DNA of 64,000 bases from Crocinitomix algicola (GTDB taxonomy: Bacteria; Bacteroidota; Bacteroidia; Flavobacteriales_D; Crocinitomicaceae), in NCBI RefSeq assembly GCF_001661595.2, contig NZ_LYPF02000014.1:1-64000 (forward strand), given 5' to 3'. Positions 8,932-17,359 of the stretch are shown in pieces. The first letter of the stretch is position 1; every line of letters starts with the position of its first letter. The notes under the pieces were generated by a model that had not been told where the DNA came from, made no database searches, and saw only the letters and a program-made list of their open reading frames with translations. A program made the translations under genes and the position numbers.

Positions 8932-9735
8932 TTACTGTGTGATTATCAATAAGATATTTGAATTACGTTTTGTAACATCTCTCGTAACACTGCGCATGAG
9001 CAATTTTGAGAAGAAGTTACGGTTGTGCGTGATCATTGATAAAACTTCTGCTTCGTTCTCGTCCATCCAATCTTCAATTCCAATAGTTACATCTTGGTGT
9101 TCTTTTAGATGAATTGACTGGTCTTCTCCACCGATATGAATTTTCTGATCGTAATATGACAAATCCTTTTCTGATTGATCATTGATGTGAAAAAGTTTTA
9201 TATCAGCCCCAAAATTCGAGGCAATTTTTTCAATTTTAGCAACAGAATCTACATTCATTGGCTCTTTTTGATCTAATCCAACCGCTACCGTGTTAATTTC
9301 TTTGTAAGCAAGTTCGTATGGTACAATCAATAGCGGTTGTTTCAGTTCACCAATAAATTTTAACGTTTGTTTTCGCTCTAAAATTTTATCAATACCATGA
9401 CGCGATTTACTCGTCATAATAACCATATCCGATTTAGTGCGATCCAAAGCACGATTTAAAGCCAATTCAAAATATCCATATGCTAATTCGACATCGATGT
9501 TAATGTTTTGAGTTTTTAACTTTTCCTGATTCTCTTGGATAAATCGATCTAATGCAGATTTTGCTTCATCATAAATGATATCATCTACATTTAAAACTAA
9601 TGTTGCTCCACTTTTCCTAGGCTCAACTGCATGAAAAAGAGTTATGTTGGTTTCATCTCCTTTAAAAAAATTAAATAGTCGCGGTAAAGAGTTTAATGAT
9701 TCTTCAGTTAAGTCTGTCGGTATAAGGATATTCAT
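8932..9735 (-). CDS. Universal stress protein, tandem UspA domains
   Basis: 267 residues, two UspA-like domains. The first (about 1-137) starts with MNILIPTDLTEESL and ends in IVMTSKSRHGIDKI then PLLIVP; the second (about 148-267) contains VAVGLDQKEPMNVDS. The glycine-rich ATP-binding loop of ATP-type Usp proteins (GxxGxxxxxxxxxGS) is not evident. The exact role is unknown; Usp proteins are generally linked to starvation and low-oxygen stress, which fits the neighbours on both sides. Confidence 0.85.
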   Translation of the reverse strand: MNILIPTDLTEESLNSLPRLFNFFKGDETNITLFHAVEPRKSGATLVLNVDDIIYDEAKSALDRFIQENQEKLKTQNINIDVELAYGYFELALNRALDRTKSDMVIMTSKSRHGIDKILERKQTLKFIGELKQPLLIVPYELAYKEINTVAVGLDQKEPMNVDSVAKIEKIASNFGADIKLFHINDQSEKDLSYYDQKIHIGGEDQSIHLKEHQDVTIGIEDWMDENEAEVLSMITHNRNFFSKLLMRSVTRDVTKRNSNILLIITQ

Positions 9736-9751
9736 TACAATAGTTTTTTGT

Positions 9752-9759
9752 CAAATTTA
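9752..9759 (-). promoter_or_regulatory. Bacteroidota -7 element before the Usp gene
   Basis: Minus strand reads TAAATTTG, a match to TAnnTTTG, with TTTC 19 bases upstream and the start codon 16 bases downstream. Confidence 0.5.
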
Positions 9760-9818
9760 CATCAATTAACTTGCTGGTGAAAATGATCAATAACATACCA
9801 AAAGATGATAATTATCAC

Positions 9819-11348
9819 TTATTCAATTGGTTTTAACATATTAGCAATTGGAATACGAATGGTGAAGGTTGTGCCGCTATTTACTTCACTTTCAAATGTT
9901 ATGCTACCGCCCATTAAGTCAACATATCGTTTTACAATATTTAGCCCTAAACCTGTACCTTGTATGTTGGTAACATTTTTCGCCCTAAAAAACCGGGAAA
10001 AAAGTTCTTTCTGTTCGTCCTTTGGAATACCGATACCATAATCTTTTACTTGCGTTAAAAATTCTGTTTTGCTCGTATACATTGTAAAATCAATGAAGTC
10101 ATCATCTTTCGAATATTTGGTAGCATTGGATAGCAGGTTCAAACAACAGTTTTTTAGAATGATTGGATCACAATTTATGGTATCAAATTCAAACTTAAAA
10201 TCAGTGATTAATGTCTGATTTTCTTTTTTAATTGCAGAAAACTCTTCGTTTAATTCTTGGGTAAAATCGTATAGGTTAATAGGTTGATTTTTAAATGTTG
10301 CAGCTCCAGACTCTAACTTGTCCAAGGATAAAAAATCATTTAATATACCAGTCAAGTTAAAAACAGAACGCTTTATTCGCTCAATATGCTTTTCTCTTTG
10401 AGATTGTTGTGTTGCTTCGGGGTATTTCCCTATTATCGTAGCTGACGAAATAATTGTACTTAAAGGCGTTCTAAACTCGTGTGAGGCCATCGAAACAAAT
10501 CTCGACTTCATCTCATTCAGCTCCTTTTCCTTGTTTAAATTGTCCTGCATTTCTAATTCAGCCTTTCTTTGACTAGTAACGTCTAATTCTACCAATAGTG
10601 CCCGTTTATTGGCGTTTAAACTTAAGTCTAAGGGGACGCCGTGAATAGTAAAATGACGGTTTTTATCGGTAAGATCGTAGCGAATAGATTGTCCAGCTAT
10701 TAATTTCTCCAACTCAATTATAATGGCATTTTTATCTTTTTCCGGGAGCCTATTTTTAAAAGATAGTCCTATTAAAGATTGGTCTGTCAAACCCATTTCA
10801 CGAATGAGACTTCCATCTGCCCATTCGATAATGAAGTTATCATTTACAACATAAATATTTCCATTTGGAAAGTTTTCAGCTATTGATCGCAAGAGTTTGT
10901 TTTGGGCATTTATTTCAGCTGTTCTAAATTGTACTTCTCTTTCTAATTCGGTATTTAGTTTTAAAACTTCGGCTTCAATTTTCACACGCTCCGTAATATC
11001 AACAATAAATGCAATGACCTTTAATTCATCATTTTCCTTAAAGTGGCTAAGACTAACCTCTACTGGAAAACTTGAACCATCTTTACGAACTGCACTCAAA
11101 TTTTTTCCAATTCCCATACTTCGCGAAGTAGGGTTTTTGCTGTAGTTATCTCGATGATTAACATGATGTTTCCGTAGCTCATGAGGAATTAGTATTTCGA
11201 TTTTCTGCCCAAGTAATTCTTCTTTTGATTGATATCCAAATAGTTTTACAACTTGAGGATTAACCATTTCTATTGTTCCTGACTTATTAGCGACCAATAG
11301 TCCTTCTTTGCTGTTTTCAAATATTTGTTTGTACTTAGAATCCATCAT
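9819..11348 (-). CDS. PAS-domain sensor histidine kinase
   Basis: 509 residues and no membrane segment, so probably cytosolic. PAS domain at about 5-120 (ending VDITERVKIEAEV), a coiled coil near 121-150, and a second PAS-like domain at 151-262. The dimerisation/phospho-acceptor helix has H290 in SMASHEFRTPLS. The ATPase domain shows LLSNATKYS (N box), DYGIGIPKDEQ (G1), FSRFFRAKN (F box) and GTGLGLNIV (G2), so it looks active. No response regulator is adjacent in an operon sense; the closest receiver is the CRP fusion at 7758-8816. The signal sensed is unknown: no heme- or flavin-binding residue is apparent. Confidence 0.9.
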   Translation of the reverse strand: MMDSKYKQIFENSKEGLLVANKSGTIEMVNPQVVKLFGYQSKEELLGQKIEILIPHELRKHHVNHRDNYSKNPTSRSMGIGKNLSAVRKDGSSFPVEVSLSHFKENDELKVIAFIVDITERVKIEAEVLKLNTELEREVQFRTAEINAQNKLLRSIAENFPNGNIYVVNDNFIIEWADGSLIREMGLTDQSLIGLSFKNRLPEKDKNAIIIELEKLIAGQSIRYDLTDKNRHFTIHGVPLDLSLNANKRALLVELDVTSQRKAELEMQDNLNKEKELNEMKSRFVSMASHEFRTPLSTIISSATIIGKYPEATQQSQREKHIERIKRSVFNLTGILNDFLSLDKLESGAATFKNQPINLYDFTQELNEEFSAIKKENQTLITDFKFEFDTINCDPIILKNCCLNLLSNATKYSKDDDFIDFTMYTSKTEFLTQVKDYGIGIPKDEQKELFSRFFRAKNVTNIQGTGLGLNIVKRYVDLMGGSITFESEVNSGTTFTIRIPIANMLKPIE

Positions 11349-11617
11349 TGTAAATTGAATATGAACAAAGAAAACGATTTTATTGGATGAATAAGGTAAG
11401 AAATGTTAAGGGGATGGATGATTTTTGTTAGTTATACTATTTAGCTTAGCGTTTTTTTAATGGAATGAAAAAATTCACTCGTCTCTAATAAAAACAAGTA
11501 AATCTACTCAAAAGTAATTCTTTTCCTTAGTTCAAACCGACCGTTAATAAAGTTCAGTTTGATTTTCAAATAATTCCAATTCCAAACGGCTAATTTAGTC
11601 CGCAAATTACACATGAA

Positions 11618-12340
11618 ATGATTAAAAATAGTACGCTTATAATTGCGGGACTTGCATTAATTGCTAGTTGCGAATCACAAACAAAAACCGAAGAGCAAAA
11701 AGAAGAATTAATTGAAGTAATTGATTCGACCGAAGAAAATCAAAACAATTTAATTGTTGATGAAAAAGCGGAAGAAAAAAATTTTACAAACTTATTTTTA
11801 GAAGATTATGGCGCTTTTGAAAGTCGAGAAGAATTGGCAGACTATTTTGGTGAAGAAAACATTGAAACAGGGGAGAGCTATTATGATGAAGGGATGTTGA
11901 AATTTGAGCATAGTATTGTAACAAATCCAAAAAATGGACATGTTGTTAAGGTATTATGGGAGGAAGATTATCCTGACAAAGTTAATTCGATAGAGGCAAG
12001 TTATAACCTGTATGATGATGAGTATAACTTGATTGGTAATCAAATTCTAAGTTCCAAAGAGGGTATCTTCTTAGGAATGTCTTTAAAAGATTTAGTAGCG
12101 TGGAATGATAACGAGCCTATCAAGTTTTCTGGTTTTGCCTGGGATTATCATGGAGGGATCTTTCAAAACGACAGCTCTAAAATAAATCAAACCAACTTGG
12201 TGCTAAACCTTGATTATTTTGATGAAGAAGGTATTCCCAACGAATATCTTGGTGATGTAACTTTGTCTTCTTCGGACCAAAACGTAATGGAAGCGCCTAT
12301 TGTTGTGGGTAGAATCACCATTAGATTTGACAAGGAGTAA
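11618..12340 (+). CDS. Lipoprotein of unknown function
   Basis: 240 residues. N-terminus MIKNSTLIIAGLALIASC is a lipoprotein signal peptide with the lipobox cysteine at position 18, followed by an acidic Glu-rich linker (about 20-50). The rest looks like a globular periplasmic or outer-membrane-anchored domain, with FLGMSLKDLVAWN followed by FSGFAWDYHGG, a pattern I recall from uncharacterised Bacteroidota lipoproteins. The gene is isolated: 269 bases separate it from the divergent kinase gene, and it converges on the next gene with a 6-base gap. No function assigned. Confidence 0.7.
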   Translation: MIKNSTLIIAGLALIASCESQTKTEEQKEELIEVIDSTEENQNNLIVDEKAEEKNFTNLFLEDYGAFESREELADYFGEENIETGESYYDEGMLKFEHSIVTNPKNGHVVKVLWEEDYPDKVNSIEASYNLYDDEYNLIGNQILSSKEGIFLGMSLKDLVAWNDNEPIKFSGFAWDYHGGIFQNDSSKINQTNLVLNLDYFDEEGIPNEYLGDVTLSSSDQNVMEAPIVVGRITIRFDKE

Positions 12341-12346
12341 TTCAAC

Positions 12347-14581
12347 CTATTCCCAATAAAGGTTATGACTGGCATCTTTATTCCACTGATTCCAATTAAA
12401 ACTTTTTAACGTTTTAACCATCATAATTACACCGCCAACCGGAAGGTAAATTATACCTTTTTGCGCAATGGGTTGTCCTTCTACATGACCTTGAACAGAA
12501 GTTATGATTGTTTCATTACCCGTGTTCAAGTCGAAAGATTTCACATCCCCGTTTGTATTGGTTAAAATGATTCGTTCATTTGCAACTATAGGAATTTGGT
12601 CAGGTTTACATTTAATACTTTTAGACCACATCAATTTTTCCGTTTGTGCATTAAAGGCGAGCAAACGATCCTTATCGCATAATACGATTATTTCATTTTT
12701 ATAATTTATTGGATGCGAACCATTAAAATTCATTTGATCTGTTAAGTCCTGATTTCGGATTCCTGAAATAGATTCGGCATTAAGATAAGTGGAGAATTTC
12801 TTTTTAATTGCTAGTGTTTTAGGGTCTATGGCGACTAGGTATTCTCTATTTGCGATATTTGCTGAGATATAGATGTTTTCAGTTGTGACGGTTGGAGAAG
12901 AAATGAATTTTAGTTTCGAGGTCATTACTTTCTTTTGACCGTTTTCCTTATTAAAAATATAATATAGGCCGCTTTGCGAAACTACATGTACTTCGTTGTT
13001 TGCAATTACGGGGCAAGCAATAGCTTCATTGTCTATGCGTTGCATCCAGTTAAACTCTCCAGTTTTAAGTTTAAAACTCACTAAAACAGGATACCCCCCA
13101 TGTTGATAAACAACAAAAACATTTTCTTCGTCTGCAGAAGGTGTGGAATAGACATAGCTTGCTAACCACTTACTCCATAGTAGCTCGCCTGTTTTGGCAT
13201 CAATAGCATACAGAGAACAGGATGCTGTATTGATTAATATGATGCCGTTGCTGTAGACTGCAGGTGAAATTCCACCTTCATGGAGCTCGAGTCCCCATTT
13301 AAAACGCCCATTTTGAGCATCTAAGCAAAAATATTTTGTGGAGTAGAGACCGACTTGAGAATACAAATGGTTGTCAATTAAGGTGGGCGTTCCAACATCT
13401 CCCGATTCTTCAAAATCGATTTGTAAACCGTATTTTGTTTGCTTCAGGTAATCCGTTGGTGCGGTCAGTTTTTGTACAGGGGTGCTTTTAAAACTTATTG
13501 GAAAATTCTCATCTCCAGGTTTTGGCCTTAACGCTTCTTCTTTTATTTGCTCTGCAATTGCCTCCATCTCGGCCTTTTGTTCTGCTAACATTTCTTCAAT
13601 TATTGCTGAACCACGATAAGCTCTTGTACAAGCGGCAGTCCGAAAACCCTTTGAGTTTTGAGCTTTTATCAAATGTATTCCGTTTTCATGTTTCAGGTTT
13701 AATACGTAGTTATCACCCTTTTGTACCATGAATTTGCATTGTCCATTATCGTCGGTGAGACCTTCATATACACGGTTGCTGTTTTCGGCTTTGGCATAAA
13801 CAGGTTCACCTTCAAGAGGTTTTCCATTGTAATCATTCAACGTTAAAGAGAATAAGACATGTGAACTTGTGCCAGTTGTTTGGTGAATTTTGGATTGCAG
13901 GATGGTGTCCCCTTTAAACTTTTCGACAATATCTAATTTTTCATAAAAAACAGTTTCTTTCATTTCTATGCCGCGATAGTTTGGGACTTCAAATATTTTG
14001 AATCCGGCCATTTCAGCAACATCTATCTCATATTGTTGCGAAATAGGGAGGTAAAAAAATGCTTCTCCATTGGCATTCGAACGGCCAGTAAATTTTATTT
14101 TTCCGGCTATGGTTACTACTGCTAAATCAACTCCCGAAACTGGCTTTCTATTTTTATCATGAACTAATACCGTAACCTTAGCCATGTTTTCTTTACCTTT
14201 CAAAATTTTACCATCGACAATTTTAAATTGAATTCCATTTCGATCGCCAGCTGGCTTTTCAGCAAAAATTCCTTGTGGATCGTATACAATAGTTCGATTA
14301 GCCTCTCCTTTATAGCCCTCAAGAACTTCATAGGTTGCTGCGTTTTTTACCGTTAGATAATTGAACGTGTACATACCAGCTTCAATCAATTCAAAAACAA
14401 CAGTCCCGCTTTGATCAGTGTTTTGGGAGAGTAGAATAGGTAAAGAAGTGTGTTTTGCTTCTACAAGGGTATTAACAAGAGGTTTTCGTTGTGTGTCTTT
14501 TATGGTTAGAGAAAACGTTATTTGAGAAAATGAAATCTTTGCATTAAGAATTAATAATGAGAAGAGGTAAATATTTTTCAT
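12347..14581 (-). CDS. Secreted PQQ-type beta-propeller protein with N-terminal Ig-like domains
   Basis: 744 residues. Signal peptide at 1-19 (MKNIYLFSLLILNAKISFS). Residues 20 to about 320 contain three carboxypeptidase-regulatory/Ig-like units, each with a PLVNTLVEAKH-, PVSGVDLAVV- or PLEGEPVYAK-type strand and a following D-x-N/D-G turn. A charged helix runs near 330-360. From about 385 on there are repeats of a PQQ-like propeller (AQNGRFKWG, DAKTGELLWS, LKTGEFNWM, NAQTEKLMWS, DLNTGNETII). No T9SS C-terminal domain is seen. Probably a periplasmic or surface-exposed scaffold; the function is unknown, and enzymatic PQQ use is unlikely. Confidence 0.75.
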   Translation of the reverse strand: MKNIYLFSLLILNAKISFSQITFSLTIKDTQRKPLVNTLVEAKHTSLPILLSQNTDQSGTVVFELIEAGMYTFNYLTVKNAATYEVLEGYKGEANRTIVYDPQGIFAEKPAGDRNGIQFKIVDGKILKGKENMAKVTVLVHDKNRKPVSGVDLAVVTIAGKIKFTGRSNANGEAFFYLPISQQYEIDVAEMAGFKIFEVPNYRGIEMKETVFYEKLDIVEKFKGDTILQSKIHQTTGTSSHVLFSLTLNDYNGKPLEGEPVYAKAENSNRVYEGLTDDNGQCKFMVQKGDNYVLNLKHENGIHLIKAQNSKGFRTAACTRAYRGSAIIEEMLAEQKAEMEAIAEQIKEEALRPKPGDENFPISFKSTPVQKLTAPTDYLKQTKYGLQIDFEESGDVGTPTLIDNHLYSQVGLYSTKYFCLDAQNGRFKWGLELHEGGISPAVYSNGIILINTASCSLYAIDAKTGELLWSKWLASYVYSTPSADEENVFVVYQHGGYPVLVSFKLKTGEFNWMQRIDNEAIACPVIANNEVHVVSQSGLYYIFNKENGQKKVMTSKLKFISSPTVTTENIYISANIANREYLVAIDPKTLAIKKKFSTYLNAESISGIRNQDLTDQMNFNGSHPINYKNEIIVLCDKDRLLAFNAQTEKLMWSKSIKCKPDQIPIVANERIILTNTNGDVKSFDLNTGNETIITSVQGHVEGQPIAQKGIIYLPVGGVIMMVKTLKSFNWNQWNKDASHNLYWE

Positions 14582-14665
14582 GTTGAATAGATTTTGATAT
14601 TAAAATAACTAGGGGGGATAAAAATGTTACAGCAGGCTTTCTGGTCCTAATAGTTGTTATTATTC

Positions 14666-14673
14666 TATATTTG
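14666..14673 (+). promoter_or_regulatory. Bacteroidota -7 element before mtfA-like gene
   Basis: TATATTTG matches TAnnTTTG. TTTC lies 24 bases upstream and the start codon only 8 bases downstream, so the mRNA leader would be a few bases long. Confidence 0.5.
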
Positions 14674-14681
14674 ATGAGATT

Positions 14682-15488
14682 ATGGAATTAGTACTAGGTT
14701 TTTTAGTGGCATTTGGATTACTTGGCTTTTTTGGATGGGAGCGGATAAAAAGGGTTAAAAGGAGTGAAGCGATAATGAGAAAAATTCCAGATCGTGATTT
14801 TCCTACGCAATGGGAAGAATTGCTTCGTATTCATGTTCCATTTTATTCACGATTAAATGCCAGTGAACGCCGAAAATTCACGTATGAAGTGCATTGTTTT
14901 TTATTGAATTTTGAGATGATTGGAGTTGATACAAAAGTGACTGATTTGGATCGACTTTTAGTAGCGGCTGGTGGTGTCATCCCAACATTTCGACTGGAAA
15001 AATGGCATTATAAAAATTTGTCTCGTATAATTATTTATCCGGACAAATTTCCTATTCCAGAATCAGATCAATTGGCCAAAGGATTAACAGGGCAAGGTGA
15101 AATGTTTGGGCAAGTATGGTTTTCGAGAAAAGCTATATATGAAGGTTTCGCGATTGATAGTGATGGTAAAAATGTTGTAATCCATGAGTTTATTCATTTG
15201 ATGGATATGCAAGACGGTTTTGCGGATGGTTTAATTGGTGAAGTTATGTCCAATATTGAAAAAGAGGAATGGAAAACAATTGCACGTGATGTTGCAAAAA
15301 AAATTCAAACTGGACAATCATTTATTCGAGAGTATGCAATTGCTAATCCCCTTGAGTTTATTTCAGCGACTAGCGAATATTATTTTGAGACACCAGAAAA
15401 ATTAAGGAGCGAACATCCCAAACTTTATCGCGCATTGGACAAAATTTACACACCTAAAAAGGAACGATCTCGTTTTTCTTATCAATAA
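14682..15488 (+). CDS. MtfA-type zinc peptidase (M90 family)
   Basis: 268 residues. An N-terminal membrane segment (LVLGFLVAFGLLGFFGW) is followed by a metallopeptidase domain with H168-E169-F-I-H172 in VVIHEFIHLMDMQDG, the zincin motif of the M90 (Mlc titration factor A) family. The family name comes from the E. coli protein that binds the repressor Mlc. Here there is no visible phosphotransferase sugar system, so another role is likely. The membrane anchor at the N-terminus differs from the soluble E. coli protein. The gene is convergent with the DoxX-like gene (3-base gap). Confidence 0.8.
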   Translation: MELVLGFLVAFGLLGFFGWERIKRVKRSEAIMRKIPDRDFPTQWEELLRIHVPFYSRLNASERRKFTYEVHCFLLNFEMIGVDTKVTDLDRLLVAAGGVIPTFRLEKWHYKNLSRIIIYPDKFPIPESDQLAKGLTGQGEMFGQVWFSRKAIYEGFAIDSDGKNVVIHEFIHLMDMQDGFADGLIGEVMSNIEKEEWKTIARDVAKKIQTGQSFIREYAIANPLEFISATSEYYFETPEKLRSEHPKLYRALDKIYTPKKERSRFSYQ

Positions 15489-15491
15489 ATT

Positions 15492-15827
15492 CTATACGGG
15501 CAGATTGGTGAACGAAATATAAAGTAGGTATATTAAAACAATCAAGGACATTGAAATAATCCAAGAATCTCCATTTACAAGATGAGCGACAAGTGCCGTT
15601 AACAAAAATAATCCCACACCGGAATATGCAGCAATTTTAATAGTCAACGGAAAGCCAGGGACTAAAAGGATGAAAACAGCAATGACCTTTAAAATGGCAA
15701 GTTGAATTCGAAAAAAATCTGGAAATCCAAGGGCTTGTATTCCAATAATGGTGCTTTTACTGAAGAGGTACGTGGTAGCACTCCAAAGTAAAAACACCAC
15801 AATGGTTATGGTACTGGTCCAATACAT
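15492..15827 (-). CDS. DoxX-like membrane protein
   Basis: 111 residues with four predicted membrane segments and the DoxX_2-like pattern ALGFPDFFRIQLAILKVIAVFILLVPG. The family has no settled biochemical role, though members often sit beside oxidoreductases. It directly follows the SDR gene on the same strand with a 1-base gap, so the two are cotranscribed and share the palindromic operator at 16709-16730. Confidence 0.8.
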   Translation of the reverse strand: MYWTSTITIVVFLLWSATTYLFSKSTIIGIQALGFPDFFRIQLAILKVIAVFILLVPGFPLTIKIAAYSGVGLFLLTALVAHLVNGDSWIISMSLIVLIYLLYISFTNLPV

Positions 15828-15828
15828 G

Positions 15829-16689
15829 TTAGAGCAAGTTAGATGCGATAGTGTTTACAAGCTTTGTGCCATCGGGATCAGCCTGTGTTTTAAGAGCACA
15901 AAATTGCTCTGCCCAAGTTGAGGTTCTAATACGAAGAGGAGGATTCTCTTGTTGAGCAACCTCTAATATTACCGCAGCTACTTCTTTTCCGGTTTGATAT
16001 AAAGGGATATCACTTTTGGATAATCGCTCTTGTGTCCCGGCCATGTATTTTTCAAAGATCGGTTGGTATTCTCCTTCCGCGAATTGACCGTTAACTGATG
16101 TTTTATCAATGGCAGAGTTCATGAATTCCGTTCGAATACCTCCCGGTTCAACGGCTGTAAATTGAATATTGAAATTTGGTCCAACATAGGAGGCTAATCC
16201 TTCTGTAAAACCTTCTACTGCGAATTTTGCCCCGCAGTATAATTCGTTAAAAGGCTGTCCCACTAAACCTCCTACTGATGTGACATTAATAATTCTGCCC
16301 GACTTTGATTCTCGCATGTGTGGAAGTACGGCTTGCGTACAAAATACGGTGCCTAGATAGTTGACTTCTGTTACCCATCGAATTTCATCTTCGGTGGCTT
16401 GTTCTAACGTCTTTGCGAATCCAGCCCCCGCGTTATTGATGAGAATGTCAATCTTTCCATCCTGAGCTATAATCTTATTTACCGCATGTTCAATTGTTGC
16501 GGTCTTTGTAACATCGAGCTCTATTATTTCAATAGGTAGATTGGACGACTTTATTACTTCTCTCAAATTTTTGGCTTTATCTAAATTGCGCATTGTTGCA
16601 TAAACTTTGTAACCTGCCTGCGCAAATAAGAGAGAGGCTTCATAACCAACACCTGTGCTCGTTCCTGTTATTAAAACGTTTTTACTCAT
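15829..16689 (-). CDS. Short-chain dehydrogenase/reductase (SDR)
   Basis: 286 residues, classical SDR. The nucleotide-binding loop TGTSTGVGYEAS is near residue 8, NNAGAG near 86, the catalytic serine in VTSVGG, and the YxxxK pair in YCGAK. It oxidises or reduces an unknown alcohol/carbonyl with NAD(P)H in the cytosol. First gene of a two-gene operon with the DoxX-like protein, with a 22-base palindrome 19 bases before its start. The likely controller is the neighbouring TetR protein. Substrate cannot be read from the sequence. Confidence 0.88.
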   Translation of the reverse strand: MSKNVLITGTSTGVGYEASLLFAQAGYKVYATMRNLDKAKNLREVIKSSNLPIEIIELDVTKTATIEHAVNKIIAQDGKIDILINNAGAGFAKTLEQATEDEIRWVTEVNYLGTVFCTQAVLPHMRESKSGRIINVTSVGGLVGQPFNELYCGAKFAVEGFTEGLASYVGPNFNIQFTAVEPGGIRTEFMNSAIDKTSVNGQFAEGEYQPIFEKYMAGTQERLSKSDIPLYQTGKEVAAVILEVAQQENPPLRIRTSTWAEQFCALKTQADPDGTKLVNTIASNLL

Positions 16690-16708
16690 TATAATTTAAT
16701 TTAATGTT

Positions 16709-16730
16709 TTGGAATGAATGTTCATTCCAA
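16709..16730. promoter_or_regulatory. Palindromic operator upstream of the SDR-DoxX operon
   Basis: Perfect inverted repeat, 10-base arms TTGGAATGAA and TTCATTCCAA with a 2-base centre, 19 bases before the SDR start codon. It shares the GGAATGAAT...ATTCC core with the second palindrome at 17311-17344, next to the TetR gene, which points to the TetR product as ligand. Confidence 0.8.
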
Positions 16731-16748
16731 TTTGGTTTAAAATTTTTT

Positions 16749-17300
16749 TTATTCTTTGATTGCATCCCAAACTAGTTTTAGCTGGTTTGATAATTTTTTT
16801 TCAGTTTTTTCAGGTTGATTGAAGTACCAACGAAGATAAGAGAGCACTGCACCACCCGCAAAAGTCATCAGTTCGCTAGGGTCTATATTTTTAATTATCC
16901 TATTCTTTTGACCGTAATTGATTAATTCGTAGAAAGGTGTCACAGATTTACTGCCTTCCATGCGGCTTTCTTCTGTTATTATAGGAGAGGCCTGTAATTG
17001 TTCAATAATTTTAAAATAGGCTGCGTGACTGATAAAAAAGTCAATAAACGCGGTGAAATAATTTTCAAATTGTGTTTTGACCGGTAAGTTAGGGTCAAAC
17101 GCTTTAAAAATGTCTTTTTCTTGGTTTTTTATATACAAGTATAAGGCGTTAATAAGCTCCTCTTTGTTTGGAAAGTAATTATAGATTGTTCCCATTCCTG
17201 TTCCCGCAGCTTTGGCTATTGCGGACATAGGGGTATTATGAATTCCCTTTTCAGCTAACAGTTTTACTGCAGATTTTAATATGGACTCTTGTTTATTCAC
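16749..17300 (-). CDS. TetR/AcrR family repressor, probable controller of the SDR-DoxX operon
   Basis: 183 residues from the chosen GTG start at 17300. The helix-turn-helix lies at about residues 25-45 (PMSAIAKAAGTGMGTIYNYFPNKEELINALY), with a TetR-type ligand-binding domain after it. An in-frame ATG at 17318 and an in-frame start at 17336 also exist, but they lie in or beyond the promoter and operator. The -7 element at 17305-17312 would begin transcription almost exactly at the GTG, giving a leaderless mRNA. The large palindrome across its promoter suggests autorepression. The inducer is unknown. Confidence 0.82.
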   Translation of the reverse strand: MNKQESILKSAVKLLAEKGIHNTPMSAIAKAAGTGMGTIYNYFPNKEELINALYLYIKNQEKDIFKAFDPNLPVKTQFENYFTAFIDFFISHAAYFKIIEQLQASPIITEESRMEGSKSVTPFYELINYGQKNRIIKNIDPSELMTFAGGAVLSYLRWYFNQPEKTEKKLSNQLKLVWDAIKE

Positions 17301-17304
17301 ATGA

Positions 17305-17337
17305 CAAAGATAAACCATTTGGAATGAATATTCCAAA
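17305..17337 (-). promoter_or_regulatory. Promoter of the TetR gene, embedded in its operator
   Basis: Minus strand has TTTG at 17337-17334, a 21-base spacer, and TATCTTTG at 17312-17305, an excellent match to the Bacteroidota TTTG/TAnnTTTG promoter. The palindrome at 17311-17344 covers the -33 box and spacer and touches the -7 box. Confidence 0.7.
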
Positions 17338-17344
17338 TGGTTTA
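17311..17344. promoter_or_regulatory. Long palindromic operator at the TetR promoter
   Basis: Perfect inverted repeat with 15-base arms (TAAACCATTTGGAAT and its complement) and a 4-base centre, overlapping the TetR promoter. Shares the GGAATGAAT core with the palindrome at 16709-16730. Confidence 0.8.
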
Positions 17345-17359
17345 AACTTTTTTCTATAA

